Made by a program: the position numbers and the translations under genes | Shown: piece by piece, positions 13,315-21,992 of the stretch | Position numbering within the stretch: the stretch's first letter is position 1 | Layout: each line of letters begins with the position of its first letter | Notes under the pieces: model-generated | Seen by the model: the letters and a program-made list of their open reading frames with translations, nothing else | What the model was told of the DNA's origin: nothing | Databases searched by the model: none | Origin: Bacillota bacterium | Lineage (GTDB): Bacteria > Bacillota > Clostridia > Christensenellales > SZUA-584 | Direction of reading: 5' to 3' | DNA: 33,787 nt | Assembly (NCBI GenBank): GCA_023416745.1 | Contig: JAEZHF010000098.1 | Span: 1-33,787, forward strand

Positions 13315-15234
13315 ATGGCCATTCTATCCATGGAAAAAGTCACGCTGATCGCGCATGCCGACAGCAAACAGCGGCTTTTGAAAAAACTGCAGCATCTGGG
13401 TGCAATTGAAGTCGTCACCTCGGGCGCTGAAGGCCTGGATGTCTCGTCCGCGCCTGAATCGCTCGCCCGCCTGGAGGCGCGGCTCGGTGAGGTGCGTGAA
13501 GCGCTGGAAATCATCCGTCCCTACGACGACAGCAAACAATCGTTCCTCACGCCCAAGCCGCCCATGACGCTGGCGGAGCTTTCCGACATGCCGTCCCGCT
13601 TTGCGGAGGCGGATGAGCTGATCGGTAAAATCATGCAGTTTGCGGACGACATGAACTCGCTTAAGGCCCGGCGGCAGCGGCTCAAAAACCGTATCGCCGC
13701 GCTCACGCCTTATGCGCATTTTGACGCGCCGCTGGAAAGTGTGGGGGCGGGCCGCTACACGGCCAGCCTTCTGGGCACCATCCCTGCCGACGCTGCGGAT
13801 AAATACGATAAGATACGGCAGGACTATGCCGAAACCGCCTGGTTTGAAACCTTGAGCGGCGGACACGATCTTGTTCCCATCTATGTCGCGATGCACAAGG
13901 GCGTACAGGAAGCACTGGTGGGCGAACTCAAATATCTTGGTCTGGCCGAGGCTTACACCAAGGGGCTCATCGGCACCCCGGCCGACATCATCGCGGACTC
14001 AGAGAGCGAATGCGTTTCCATGGACTCTGAAACAAAAGAATATGAGGAGATCGCCAAGGATCTCGCCGCACAGAAGGCTGTTCTCAAAGCGCTGGAGGAT
14101 TATCTTCTGACCGAGATCGCACGCGAAAAATGCTTTGAACGTTTGGGCGAAACACAGTCTGCCTTTCTGCTTGAGGGTTGGGTGACCGCTGATGATAAGC
14201 CCCAGGTCACAGCCGCTGTGCTGGAAGCAGCCCCGGAAGCCTATGTCGAATTCCGTCCGCCGACAGACGACGAAATACCACCCACCGCGCTGAACAACTC
14301 GCGGGTTGTCGTCCCGTTCGAAGCCGTTACCAACATGTATTCCGTACCCCATTCAAAAGGCTTTGATCCCAACATGCTGATGGCTATATTCTATTTCCTG
14401 ATATTTGGCATGATGATCGGCGACTTTGCTTACGGCATTATTCTGACAGCGGGGTCTTTTCTGGTTCTCAAACTTAAAAAACCCACCGGCATGTTCCGTA
14501 AAATTACCACGGTGATTATGATCTGCGGCGCATCCACCGCTCTTTGGGGGCTTTTCTTTGGAACTATTTTCAGCATTGAAGGCATCCCGTCCGTCATCAA
14601 TCCCATCGAAGATGCTATGACTCTGCTGATACTGTGCCTCGGACTTGGCGTGCTTCACATACTTGTTGGTCTGGCTATCGGTGCGTATATGCTGATTAAA
14701 CAGCGCAAAGTCTGGGATGCGATATTCGACAAAGTATCATGGATCATGCTGCTGGTAGGTGGTGTCATGTTCGCTGCGGGCAGCGCGCTGGCAATAGAAA
14801 TCGTCGGCCAATTTGGCGTATATCTGGCTCTTGCAGGCGTCGCAATATTGCTGTTCACACAGGGTCGGCACAAAAAGGGTGTGTTCCGCAAGCTGATCGG
14901 CGGGCTTTCGAGCCTTTATGGTGCCACCAGCTACATCAGCGATATTCTATCCTACTGCCGAATCTTCGGCATGGGTCTTGCGACCACCGTTATTGCCATG
15001 GTGTTCAACACGATCGCTGGCCTGTTTTTGGGTGAATGGTACGGTTATATCATCGGTATCGTGGTCATGACAGTCGGTCACGTGTTTAACATCGCTATCA
15101 ACACACTGGGCGCATTCGTGCACACGGCAAGGCTGCAGTATATCGAATTTTTCTCGAAGTTCTTTGAAGGCGGCGGGCATGCGTTCTCTCCTTTGAATAT
15201 ACAGACTAAGAACCACAGGCTGGAAGAAAGATAA
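13315..15234 (+). CDS. ntpI: V-type ATPase membrane subunit I (subunit a)
   Basis: This 639-residue protein is the stator membrane subunit that carries ions to and from the rotor ring. Residues 1-330 form the cytoplasmic dumbbell domain with coiled coils (starting MAILSMEKVTLIAHADSKQ). About seven membrane segments follow from residue 355 on, including MLMAIFYFLIFGMMIGDFAYG. Arg549 in DILSYCRIFGMGLA lies in the conserved segment that holds the essential arginine facing the ring glutamate. The C-terminus FFEGGGHAFSPL is typical. It follows ntpF by one base. Confidence 0.96.
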   Translation: MAILSMEKVTLIAHADSKQRLLKKLQHLGAIEVVTSGAEGLDVSSAPESLARLEARLGEVREALEIIRPYDDSKQSFLTPKPPMTLAELSDMPSRFAEADELIGKIMQFADDMNSLKARRQRLKNRIAALTPYAHFDAPLESVGAGRYTASLLGTIPADAADKYDKIRQDYAETAWFETLSGGHDLVPIYVAMHKGVQEALVGELKYLGLAEAYTKGLIGTPADIIADSESECVSMDSETKEYEEIAKDLAAQKAVLKALEDYLLTEIAREKCFERLGETQSAFLLEGWVTADDKPQVTAAVLEAAPEAYVEFRPPTDDEIPPTALNNSRVVVPFEAVTNMYSVPHSKGFDPNMLMAIFYFLIFGMMIGDFAYGIILTAGSFLVLKLKKPTGMFRKITTVIMICGASTALWGLFFGTIFSIEGIPSVINPIEDAMTLLILCLGLGVLHILVGLAIGAYMLIKQRKVWDAIFDKVSWIMLLVGGVMFAAGSALAIEIVGQFGVYLALAGVAILLFTQGRHKKGVFRKLIGGLSSLYGATSYISDILSYCRIFGMGLATTVIAMVFNTIAGLFLGEWYGYIIGIVVMTVGHVFNIAINTLGAFVHTARLQYIEFFSKFFEGGGHAFSPLNIQTKNHRLEER

Positions 15235-15336
15235 CATCCCCCGCCGGTGGACGCACTGGCAGTCAACACAAAGAACACCCGCTTATGGCGGATGAGTATA
15301 AAACAAACCGTTATTTATAACAGGAGGCATACACAC

Positions 15337-15828
15337 ATGGGTGACTTTTTTGGACAGTATTTCGGCGCAATCATCTCCACGCTGGGCGCAGCCCTCGCAG
15401 TCGGGCTCGCCGGTATGGGTTCTGCAAAGGGCATGAGCCTTGCAGGTCAGGCGGCGGCAGGTCTTGTGGCAGAAGACCCGGATAAATTCGGTCAGGCGCT
15501 CGTTCTTCAGTTGCTGCCGGGAACACAGGGTATCTACGGTTTGCTGATCTCGTTCCTGATCCTGATCAACAACGGCGTCGTGGGCGGCGATATCGGTATT
15601 TCCGCTGCGCAGGGCTGGGTATATTTCTTTGGTTCCCTTCCCATTGCGCTCGTCGGTTATTCTTCCGCGATTTCGCAGGGTAAAACGGCCGTTTCAGGTA
15701 TCGCGCTCTTAGGCAAGCGTCCTGAAGAATCGGGAAAAGCGATCACGATGGCTATCATGGTGGAAACCTATGCCGTTTTCGCATTGCTGATTTCAATGCT
15801 GACCATCCTTCTCGGCTCCATACAATAA
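15337..15828 (+). CDS. ntpK: V-type ATPase rotor ring subunit K (proteolipid), Na+-type
   Basis: A 163-residue proteolipid with four membrane helices (two hairpins) that forms the ion-carrying rotor ring. The start is ATG 15337 after AGGAGG; a longer open frame from 15247 lacks this support. The ion site matches the Na+ site of E. hirae NtpK: Leu60, Thr63 and Gln64 in LPGTQG, Gln114 in SQGK and the carboxylate Glu143 in VETYAV. The Gln-to-Glu distance of 29 residues is the same as in E. hirae (Q110 to E139). Only the second hairpin has the carboxylate. Na+ coupling is an inference from these ligands. Confidence 0.96.
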   Translation: MGDFFGQYFGAIISTLGAALAVGLAGMGSAKGMSLAGQAAAGLVAEDPDKFGQALVLQLLPGTQGIYGLLISFLILINNGVVGGDIGISAAQGWVYFFGSLPIALVGYSSAISQGKTAVSGIALLGKRPEESGKAITMAIMVETYAVFALLISMLTILLGSIQ

Positions 15829-15849
15829 TCAAAAAGGACGTGATTAATT

Positions 15850-16446
15850 TTGGCTGGTGCTGAAAAGCTCATAGAAAAAATACTGGCCGATGCCCAGAGG
15901 GACGCGGAGTCCGCCTGGGCCGAAGCCGAAGAAAAGAAGCAGGCTCTGCGCGATAAGACGATGCGCGACATTGACCGCCGCAAAACGGAAATCGAGCGCA
16001 TGGCCGCGGATTCCATCGTGGAAAACAAAAAGCGCATGGCCGCCGTATACGACCTGGAATACCGCAAACAGCTGCTGTCTGCCAAGCAGGAGATGATGCA
16101 GCAGGCGCACGAGCTTGCGCTCAGCAAGCTCCGTGCTCTGGATGACAAGTCGTACCTTATGCTGATGAAGCAGCGCCTTATTGCCTGCGCAGCAGCGGGT
16201 ACAGGCAGCATCGCTGTCGCACCGGGCGAAACGCGCCTCAACGCGGTGTTTCTTGCGGATGTCAACGCATGGCTGAAGCAGTCGGCGGGGCAGGGCAGCG
16301 TCAAGCTGCTGCCCGAGCCGCGTGATATCAGCGGGGGCTTTGTGTACATCAGCGGCGGTATGGAGATCGACGTATCCTTAGAAGCGCTGCTGGACGAAGC
16401 GTGGCAGCAGTCCGAGACGGATGTCGCCGTGGTACTGTTCGAATAA
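15850..16446 (+). CDS. ntpE: V-type ATPase peripheral stalk subunit E
   Basis: A 198-residue peripheral-stalk subunit. Residues 1-95 form a long charged helix that would pair with NtpF. The C-terminal globular part ends DISGGFVYISGGMEIDVSLEALLDE, the conserved end of the E family that contacts the catalytic head. The start is TTG 15850, preceded by AGGACGTG; there is no ATG in a suitable place. It follows ntpK by 21 bases. Confidence 0.93.
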   Translation: MAGAEKLIEKILADAQRDAESAWAEAEEKKQALRDKTMRDIDRRKTEIERMAADSIVENKKRMAAVYDLEYRKQLLSAKQEMMQQAHELALSKLRALDDKSYLMLMKQRLIACAAAGTGSIAVAPGETRLNAVFLADVNAWLKQSAGQGSVKLLPEPRDISGGFVYISGGMEIDVSLEALLDEAWQQSETDVAVVLFE

Positions 16447-16465
16447 AGAGTTGATGGGATAAAAC

Positions 16466-17467
16466 ATGGCTGAAACAAACAGCAGCTATCCGTTCGCTTC
16501 CGCTAGGGTCAAGGCGATCGAGAACAGGCTGATCACAAAAGAAAAGCTCGGACGGCTGATCGAGTCGAAGGACTACGATGCCGCCATGCGCCAGCTCGCG
16601 GAGTTTGGCTACGGCCAGTCCGCCGGCGCCGCGGGCAGCGGCTCCTTCGAAGCGCTCATCGTCCGCGAGCTCACCGATACGGATACTCTTTTGGAAGCGC
16701 TGTCGCCCAGCGACGTGTTCACCCGCATCATGCGCGCCGAGAAGGATTATTACAACATCAAGGTGCTCATCAAGCTGCTGCTGCAGGACAAGCCGCTGGA
16801 TTCCGTCGCGCTCGTCCCCGGGAACCTGCCGGTGGACACGCTTCGGCGCGCCATCACCGAAAACAACTACTACGACCTCCCCGCAACGATGAAGGAGGCG
16901 CTCCAATACATCGACCGCCAGTTCACCGTCGCGGCGGACGCGTCCATCATCGGCCTTGCGATGGACCGGGCATACGCCAAAGAGGTGGCCGCGATGGTCA
17001 GCGAGATGAGTAATCCGCTGGTCAGCGATTACTTTACGGCGTTTTTCGATATCACCAACATCATCGCGCTGATGCGCATCCGCGCCGCCGGGCTGCCCAA
17101 GGAGAGTTTCGAGCGCGCCTGCGTGCAGGGTGGCCGCATCGACAAGCGCACGCTGTCCGACGCTTTTGACCTGTCGGATGAGAGCGTTTCGTCCGCTGTC
17201 GCCAAGGGCATTTATTCCACGGGGTTGTCCGCCGCGTTCGACGATTACATGAAGACGGGCAGTCTGTATATGATGGAGAAATCGCGGGACGATTACCTGC
17301 TGTCGCTGCTGCGCGAGCAAAAGCACGACATGTTCGGCATTGGTCCGCTGATGGGGTATTATATCGCCAAGCAGCGCGAGGCGGCGGCGGTGCGGCTGGT
17401 GATGACGGCCAAGCTGGGCGGTATCGATTCGGATGTCGTCACGCAGCGGCTTAAGGACCTGTTATGA
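16466..17467 (+). CDS. ntpC: V-type ATPase subunit C (d-like)
   Basis: This 333-residue soluble subunit sits as a socket between the rotor ring and the central stalk (NtpD/NtpG). Its all-helical, three-fold pattern is seen in the family blocks YPFASARVKAIENRLITKEKL, IMRAEKDYYNIKVLIK and GIGPLMGYYIAKQREAAAVRLVM, the last near the C-terminus. The start is ATG 16466, 19 bases after the ntpE stop. It ends 16 bases before ntpG. Confidence 0.95.
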   Translation: MAETNSSYPFASARVKAIENRLITKEKLGRLIESKDYDAAMRQLAEFGYGQSAGAAGSGSFEALIVRELTDTDTLLEALSPSDVFTRIMRAEKDYYNIKVLIKLLLQDKPLDSVALVPGNLPVDTLRRAITENNYYDLPATMKEALQYIDRQFTVAADASIIGLAMDRAYAKEVAAMVSEMSNPLVSDYFTAFFDITNIIALMRIRAAGLPKESFERACVQGGRIDKRTLSDAFDLSDESVSSAVAKGIYSTGLSAAFDDYMKTGSLYMMEKSRDDYLLSLLREQKHDMFGIGPLMGYYIAKQREAAAVRLVMTAKLGGIDSDVVTQRLKDLL

Positions 17468-17483
17468 TGATGAGGAGTAAGCC

Positions 17484-17804
17484 ATGAACAAGATTGGCGT
17501 TGTGGGAGATTCGGACAGCATACTGGGCTTCAAGGCGTTGGGTCTGGATGTCTATCCCGTCTCAGGCGCAGACGACACTTCAGCGACGATATTTCAGCTG
17601 GCCGCAAGCGGCTACGCGATAATATTCGTCACGGAGCAAGCGGCGGAGTCTGCTGCCGAAATGATCGACCGCTACAAGACGTCGCCGTTTCCGGCCATCA
17701 TCCCGATCCCCGGTAATCGCGGCGCCACCGGCATCGGCCTGAAGAACATTCGTGCCAACGTGGAAAAGGCTATCGGCGCGGACATACTGTTCCAGGACGA
17801 GTAG
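17484..17804 (+). CDS. ntpG: V-type ATPase central stalk subunit F (NtpG)
   Basis: A small soluble subunit (106 residues) of the rotating central stalk, bound to NtpD. It shows the usual start KIGVVGDSDSILGFKALGLDVYPV, the Rossmann-like core YAIIFVTEQAAE and the block PAIIPIPGNRGATGIGLKNI. GAGGAG stands before the ATG. Unusually for an operon member, it is followed by a 365-base non-coding stretch with a palindromic array before ntpA. Confidence 0.94.
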   Translation: MNKIGVVGDSDSILGFKALGLDVYPVSGADDTSATIFQLAASGYAIIFVTEQAAESAAEMIDRYKTSPFPAIIPIPGNRGATGIGLKNIRANVEKAIGADILFQDE

Positions 17805-17814
17805 TCAGTGCTTT

Positions 17815-18155
17815 ACGAGGGCTCTGCTCTCGTGCTCCCGCATCTTTTTTTGAAGAAAAGATGCAAAAGACACGGGAAATGCTCTGCATTTCCTTGCAGA
17901 GACATAAAAAGATAATCCCCATCGAGATTCCAAAGGGATGCATCCCTTTGGCGGTGGTTCGGGGTTCCCGAAAAGACGAAGGCTTTTTGGGGTGAAGGTT
18001 CGGAGGCAGAGCCTCCATATAAAAATGAAAACAAGTGGGCTGCGGGGGCTTTGCCCGCGCTGACCACACCTTGCGGGTTTGCAAGTTTCAAAGCGCCTTG
18101 GCGCGAGGAACGCCGCAAAACCGGTAAATTACTGGCTGAAAGACGCCTTTCAGCC
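17815..18155 (+). repeat. Palindromic array, element B, inside the V-ATPase operon
   Basis: This fills most of the 365-base gap between ntpG and ntpA. Hairpins in order: ACGAG/CTCGT (from 17815); GCATCTTTT/AAAAGATGC (17840-17864); GGAAATGC/GCATTTCC (17875-17893); an exact 22-base palindrome centred on ATGCAT (17930-17951); TTCGGG/CCCGAA (17958-17972); GGAGGC/GCCTCC (18002-18016); a GC-rich hairpin (18042-18058); CTTGC/GCAAG and GCGC/GCGC near 18070-18103; and GGCTGAAAG/CTTTCAGCC (18134-18155). The last ends at the ntpA ribosome binding site. The first six follow the module order of element C. No open frame of note lies in the gap. Confidence 0.82.
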
Positions 18156-18164
18156 AAGGAGGAG
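18134..18164 (+). promoter_or_regulatory. Hairpin abutting the ntpA ribosome binding site
   Basis: A perfect 9-bp stem (GGCTGAAAG 18134-18142, CTTTCAGCC 18147-18155, 4-nt loop) is followed directly by AAGGAGGAG (18156-18164) and, after five bases, the ATG of ntpA. The stem could protect the 5' end of a processed ntpABD message or set its translation rate. Confidence 0.6.
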
Positions 18165-18169
18165 ACGAC

Positions 18170-19945
18170 ATGGAAGGCAAAATAGTCAAGGTTTCGGGTC
18201 CGCTCATCGTGGCCAGCGGCATGGGACAGTGCGAAATGTACGACGTTGTCCGGGTCAGCAGCCAAAAGCTCATCGGCGAGATCATCGAGCTGCGCGGCGA
18301 CATGGCCTCGATCCAGGTATATGAGGAAACAAGCGGCCTTGGCCCCGGCGAGCCGGTCTATTCAACGGGCAGCCCGTTGTCGGTGGACCTGGCGCCCGGC
18401 CTCATCGAATCGATATTCGACGGCATCCAGCGCCCGCTTGACAAGATCTATGAAATCGCGGGGGACCGTATCACACGCGGCGTGTCCGTCAGCGCGTTGG
18501 ACACGGAAAAGAAATGGAACTTCATCCCGACTGCCAAAACAGGCGAAACCGTGCAACCGGGTTACTTTTTAGGTCACGTTCAGGAAACAACGCTGGTCAA
18601 GCACTACATCATGGTGCCGCAGGGCGTTTCAGGTACGTTAGAATGGCTGGCCGCTGGCGAAACCACCATCACCGAGCCTGTCGCAAAGGTCAAAACAGCC
18701 GCGGGGGAGACGAAGGATATCGCCATGCTGCAGCGCTGGCCGGTCCGCCGCGGACGGCCTTACGCCGAGAAACTGCCCCCGGCTGAGCCCATGGTTACAG
18801 GCCAGCGCATCATCGATACGCTGTTCCCTATCGCCAGAGGCGGTGTGGCCGCGGTACCCGGCCCGTTCGGCAGCGGCAAGACGGTGGTGCAGCACCAGCT
18901 CGCCAAGTGGGCGGAAGCGGACATCATCGTGTACGTGGGCTGCGGCGAGCGCGGCAACGAGATGACGGACGTGCTGATGGAGTTCCCGGAGCTCAAAGAC
19001 CCGCGCAGCGGCGAACCGCTGATGAAGCGCACCGTGCTCATCGCGAATACGTCGGATATGCCGGTGGCCGCGCGCGAAGCATCGATCTACACAGGCATCA
19101 CAATCGCGGAATACTACCGCGACATGGGCTATAACGTCGCGATCATGGCGGACTCCACTTCCCGCTGGGCGGAGGCGCTGCGCGAAATGTCGGGCCGTCT
19201 CGAGGAAATGCCGGGCGACGAGGGCTATCCGGCTTACCTGTCGTCACGCCTCGCCGGTTTCTACGAACGCGCGGGCATGGTCAAAACATTGGACAAAGAC
19301 GGCCGCACCGGTTCCGTCACCGCCATCGGCGCGGTTTCCCCGCCGGGCGGCGATATTTCAGAGCCGGTTTCGCAAGCCACGCTGCGCATCGTCAAGGTGT
19401 TCTGGGGTCTGTCGGCGTCGCTGGCTTACAAGCGCCATTTCCCGGCCATCGACTGGCTGCTGTCCTACTCGCTGTACTTCGACCGCCTCTCCGGCTGGTA
19501 CGAGGACAATATCTCGCCCGAATGGGGCGCGCTGCGCCAAAAGGCGATGGAGCTGCTCCAGAAGGAATCAGAGCTGGAGGAAATCGTCCGTCTCGTCGGC
19601 GTGGACGCCCTGTCGCTTCAGGACCGCCTGACGCTGGAGACGGCCCGTTCCATCCGCGAGGACTATCTGCAGCAGGACGCTTTCCACGAAGTGGACACGT
19701 ACGCCCCGCCGGAAAAGCAGTACCAGATGCTCCGCATGATATTAAGATGGGGCGAGCTGGGCGAAAAGGCGCTGGCTGGCGGCGCGCTGTTCTCCAAGCT
19801 GATGGATATGACTGTGCGTGAAGCCATTGCGCGCGCCAAATACACACCCAGCGACGAAATGGCCGAGCGTTTCGCGCAGATCAACGAAATGCTTGAATCG
19901 CAGATGAGCGCGCTTTATGAGGAAGGGGAGATGAGCATTGCTTAA
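18170..19945 (+). CDS. ntpA: V-type ATPase catalytic subunit A
   Basis: This 591-residue subunit carries the ATP-hydrolysing (or ATP-making) site of the head, alternating with NtpB. Walker A is GPFGSGKT (231-238). VYVGCGERGNEM holds the catalytic Glu region, and NVAIMADSTSRWAEALRE is the Walker B block. The long non-homologous insert between the beta-barrel and the nucleotide domain, typical of V/A-type A subunits, is present (about 110-200). A strong AAGGAGGAG precedes the ATG. It is preceded by the palindromic array and overlaps ntpB by eight bases. Confidence 0.98.
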   Translation: MEGKIVKVSGPLIVASGMGQCEMYDVVRVSSQKLIGEIIELRGDMASIQVYEETSGLGPGEPVYSTGSPLSVDLAPGLIESIFDGIQRPLDKIYEIAGDRITRGVSVSALDTEKKWNFIPTAKTGETVQPGYFLGHVQETTLVKHYIMVPQGVSGTLEWLAAGETTITEPVAKVKTAAGETKDIAMLQRWPVRRGRPYAEKLPPAEPMVTGQRIIDTLFPIARGGVAAVPGPFGSGKTVVQHQLAKWAEADIIVYVGCGERGNEMTDVLMEFPELKDPRSGEPLMKRTVLIANTSDMPVAAREASIYTGITIAEYYRDMGYNVAIMADSTSRWAEALREMSGRLEEMPGDEGYPAYLSSRLAGFYERAGMVKTLDKDGRTGSVTAIGAVSPPGGDISEPVSQATLRIVKVFWGLSASLAYKRHFPAIDWLLSYSLYFDRLSGWYEDNISPEWGALRQKAMELLQKESELEEIVRLVGVDALSLQDRLTLETARSIREDYLQQDAFHEVDTYAPPEKQYQMLRMILRWGELGEKALAGGALFSKLMDMTVREAIARAKYTPSDEMAERFAQINEMLESQMSALYEEGEMSIA

Positions 19946-21317
19946 GGAATACCGCACGATCAAGGAAGTCGTGGGTCCGCTGATGTTGGTGGAAGGTGTC
20001 AGCGGCGTCAAATACGACGAGCTGGTCGAGATTGTTCAGGAGAACGGCGAAACCCGCCGCGGCAAGGTGCTGGAAATCAACGGCGAAAAAGCGCTGGTGC
20101 AGCTGTTCGAAAGCTCGCAGGGCCTCAAGATCGCCACTTCCAAGGCGCGTTTCCTCGGCCGCAGCATCGAGTTGTCGGTGTCATACGACATGCTGGGGCG
20201 CGTGTTCGACGGCCTCGGCGAACCCATTGACGGCGGCCCGGCCATCATCCCCGAAAAACGGATGGACATCAACGGTGCGCCCATCAATCCTGCCGCGCGC
20301 GACTACCCGTCCGAGTTCATTCAAACGGGCATCTCCGCCATTGATGGTCTCAATACGCTGGTGCGCGGTCAAAAGCTGCCGGTGTTCTCCGGCTCCGGTC
20401 TGCCGCATGCGCAGCTAGCGGCACAAATCGCCCGCCAGGCCAAGGTGCTCGGTGGCGAAGCCAACTTCGCGGTGGTGTTCGCCGCGGTGGGCATCACGTT
20501 TGAGGAAGCCGACTTCTTCATCAGCGACTTCAAGAAGACAGGCGCGATCGACCGTACCGTGCTGTTCATCAACCTTGCGGATGACCCGGCCATTGAACGT
20601 ATCGCCACGCCGCGCATGGCGCTGACAGCAGCGGAATACCTCGCCTACGAGAAAGGTCTGCACGTGCTGGTCATCATCACCGATATCACCAACTACGCCG
20701 AGGCGCTGCGCGAAGTGTCTGCGGCGCGTAAGGAAGTGCCGGGCCGCCGCGGCTACCCGGGCTACCTCTATACCGATCTCGCGACGATGTACGAGCGCGC
20801 CGGCCGCATCAAGGGCCGTGAAGGCTCCGTCACGCAGATACCGATACTGTCGATGCCAGAGGACGACAAGACCCACCCGATTCCGGATCTCACCGGCTAC
20901 ATCACGGAAGGGCAGATTATACTCTCGCGCGAGCTGCTGCGCAAGGGTGTAACCCCGCCCATCGACGTGCTGCCGTCGCTGTCCCGTCTGAAGGACAAAG
21001 GCATCGGCGCGGGCAAAACGCGCGAGGACCACGCCAACACGATGAACCAGCTGTTTGCGGCGTACGCGCGCGGCAAGGATGCCAAGGAGCTGTCCGTCAT
21101 CCTGGGTGAAGCGGCGCTGTCCGACGTGGACAAGCTGTACGCCAAGTTTGCGGACGCGTTCGAAAAGCAGTATGTTTCTCAAGGCTACGAGACTAACCGC
21201 ACCATTGAAGAGACGCTGACTTTGGGCTGGAAGCTATTAAAGATTCTGCCCAGAACGGAACTCAAGCGCATCAAGGACACCTTTATCGACAAATATCTGC
21301 CGGCGGACGAGGAATAA
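19938..21317 (+). CDS. ntpB: V-type ATPase regulatory subunit B
   Basis: The 459-residue non-catalytic head subunit that alternates with NtpA. LKEYRTIKEVVGPLMLVEGVSGVKYDELVE is the N-terminal beta-barrel. The P-loop position reads FSGSGLPHAQLAAQIARQA, without GKT, as expected for B. SMPEDDKTHPIPDLTGYITEGQI is strongly conserved. The start is TTG 19938, inside the end of ntpA, after GGGGAG; the overlap suggests translational coupling to match A and B amounts. Confidence 0.97.
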   Translation: MLKEYRTIKEVVGPLMLVEGVSGVKYDELVEIVQENGETRRGKVLEINGEKALVQLFESSQGLKIATSKARFLGRSIELSVSYDMLGRVFDGLGEPIDGGPAIIPEKRMDINGAPINPAARDYPSEFIQTGISAIDGLNTLVRGQKLPVFSGSGLPHAQLAAQIARQAKVLGGEANFAVVFAAVGITFEEADFFISDFKKTGAIDRTVLFINLADDPAIERIATPRMALTAAEYLAYEKGLHVLVIITDITNYAEALREVSAARKEVPGRRGYPGYLYTDLATMYERAGRIKGREGSVTQIPILSMPEDDKTHPIPDLTGYITEGQIILSRELLRKGVTPPIDVLPSLSRLKDKGIGAGKTREDHANTMNQLFAAYARGKDAKELSVILGEAALSDVDKLYAKFADAFEKQYVSQGYETNRTIEETLTLGWKLLKILPRTELKRIKDTFIDKYLPADEE

Positions 21318-21320
21318 AGA

Positions 21321-21965
21321 ATGGCGATAATTCGAGTCAACCCCACGCGCATGGAACTTACCCGCCTGAAAAAACGGCTGGTGACGGCGTCGCGGGGGCA
21401 TAAACTCTTAAAGGACAAACGCGACGAGATGGTGCGGCAATTTCTTCTGCTTATCCGCCGCAACCGTGAGCTTCGTCTCGAGGTGGAAGCCGCGCTGGAA
21501 AAGGCGCTGGCCGGTTTCGTGCTGGCGCGCGTGGCCATGTCGCGCGAAGCGATGGACGAGGCGCTGCTGTTTCCGGTGCGCGAGGTGGAACTTTCCGTAT
21601 CCCGCGCCAACATCATGAGCGTGGACGTGCCCAAGATCAGCTACCGTGAAAAGAAACGCGAGCAGGCATTTTTCCCTTACGGCATGCTGATGACATCCTC
21701 CGAGCTGGACAGCGCCGTTTCAAGGCTTGCCAGTGTGCTGCCTCAGATGGTAGAATTAGCGGAGCTGGAGAAGACGTGCAACATGCTGGCGGACGAGATC
21801 GAGAAAACGCGCCGCCGCGTCAACGCGCTGGAATACGTGATGATCCCGCAGCTGCAGGAGACCATCAAATACATCCGCATGAAGCTGGATGAAAACGAGC
21901 GCGGCAGCCTGATCCGGCTGATGAAAACCAAAGACATGATCGCCCAGCGGCAGGTGGTGGAATAA
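21321..21965 (+). CDS. ntpD: V-type ATPase central shaft subunit D
   Basis: The 214-residue central shaft subunit that turns inside the A3B3 head. The N-terminus VNPTRMELTRLKKRLVTASRGHKLLKDKRDEM and the long C-terminal helix (EIEKTRRRVNALEYVMIPQL...MKLDENERGSLIRLMKTKDM) form the expected antiparallel coiled coil. It begins three bases after ntpB and completes the nine-gene set. No ntpH or ntpJ gene follows. Confidence 0.97.
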   Translation: MAIIRVNPTRMELTRLKKRLVTASRGHKLLKDKRDEMVRQFLLLIRRNRELRLEVEAALEKALAGFVLARVAMSREAMDEALLFPVREVELSVSRANIMSVDVPKISYREKKREQAFFPYGMLMTSSELDSAVSRLASVLPQMVELAELEKTCNMLADEIEKTRRRVNALEYVMIPQLQETIKYIRMKLDENERGSLIRLMKTKDMIAQRQVVE

Positions 21966-21992
21966 CTTCGCCGAATGGGCGCAAGGGGTATA

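Noticed and set aside
15247..15336. N-terminal 30-residue extension of ntpK
   Set aside because: The ATG at 15337 has AGGAGG and begins the normal proteolipid; the extension has no support.
17805..18169. A CRISPR array between ntpG and ntpA
   Set aside because: The repeats are different palindromes, not one direct repeat with equal spacers.
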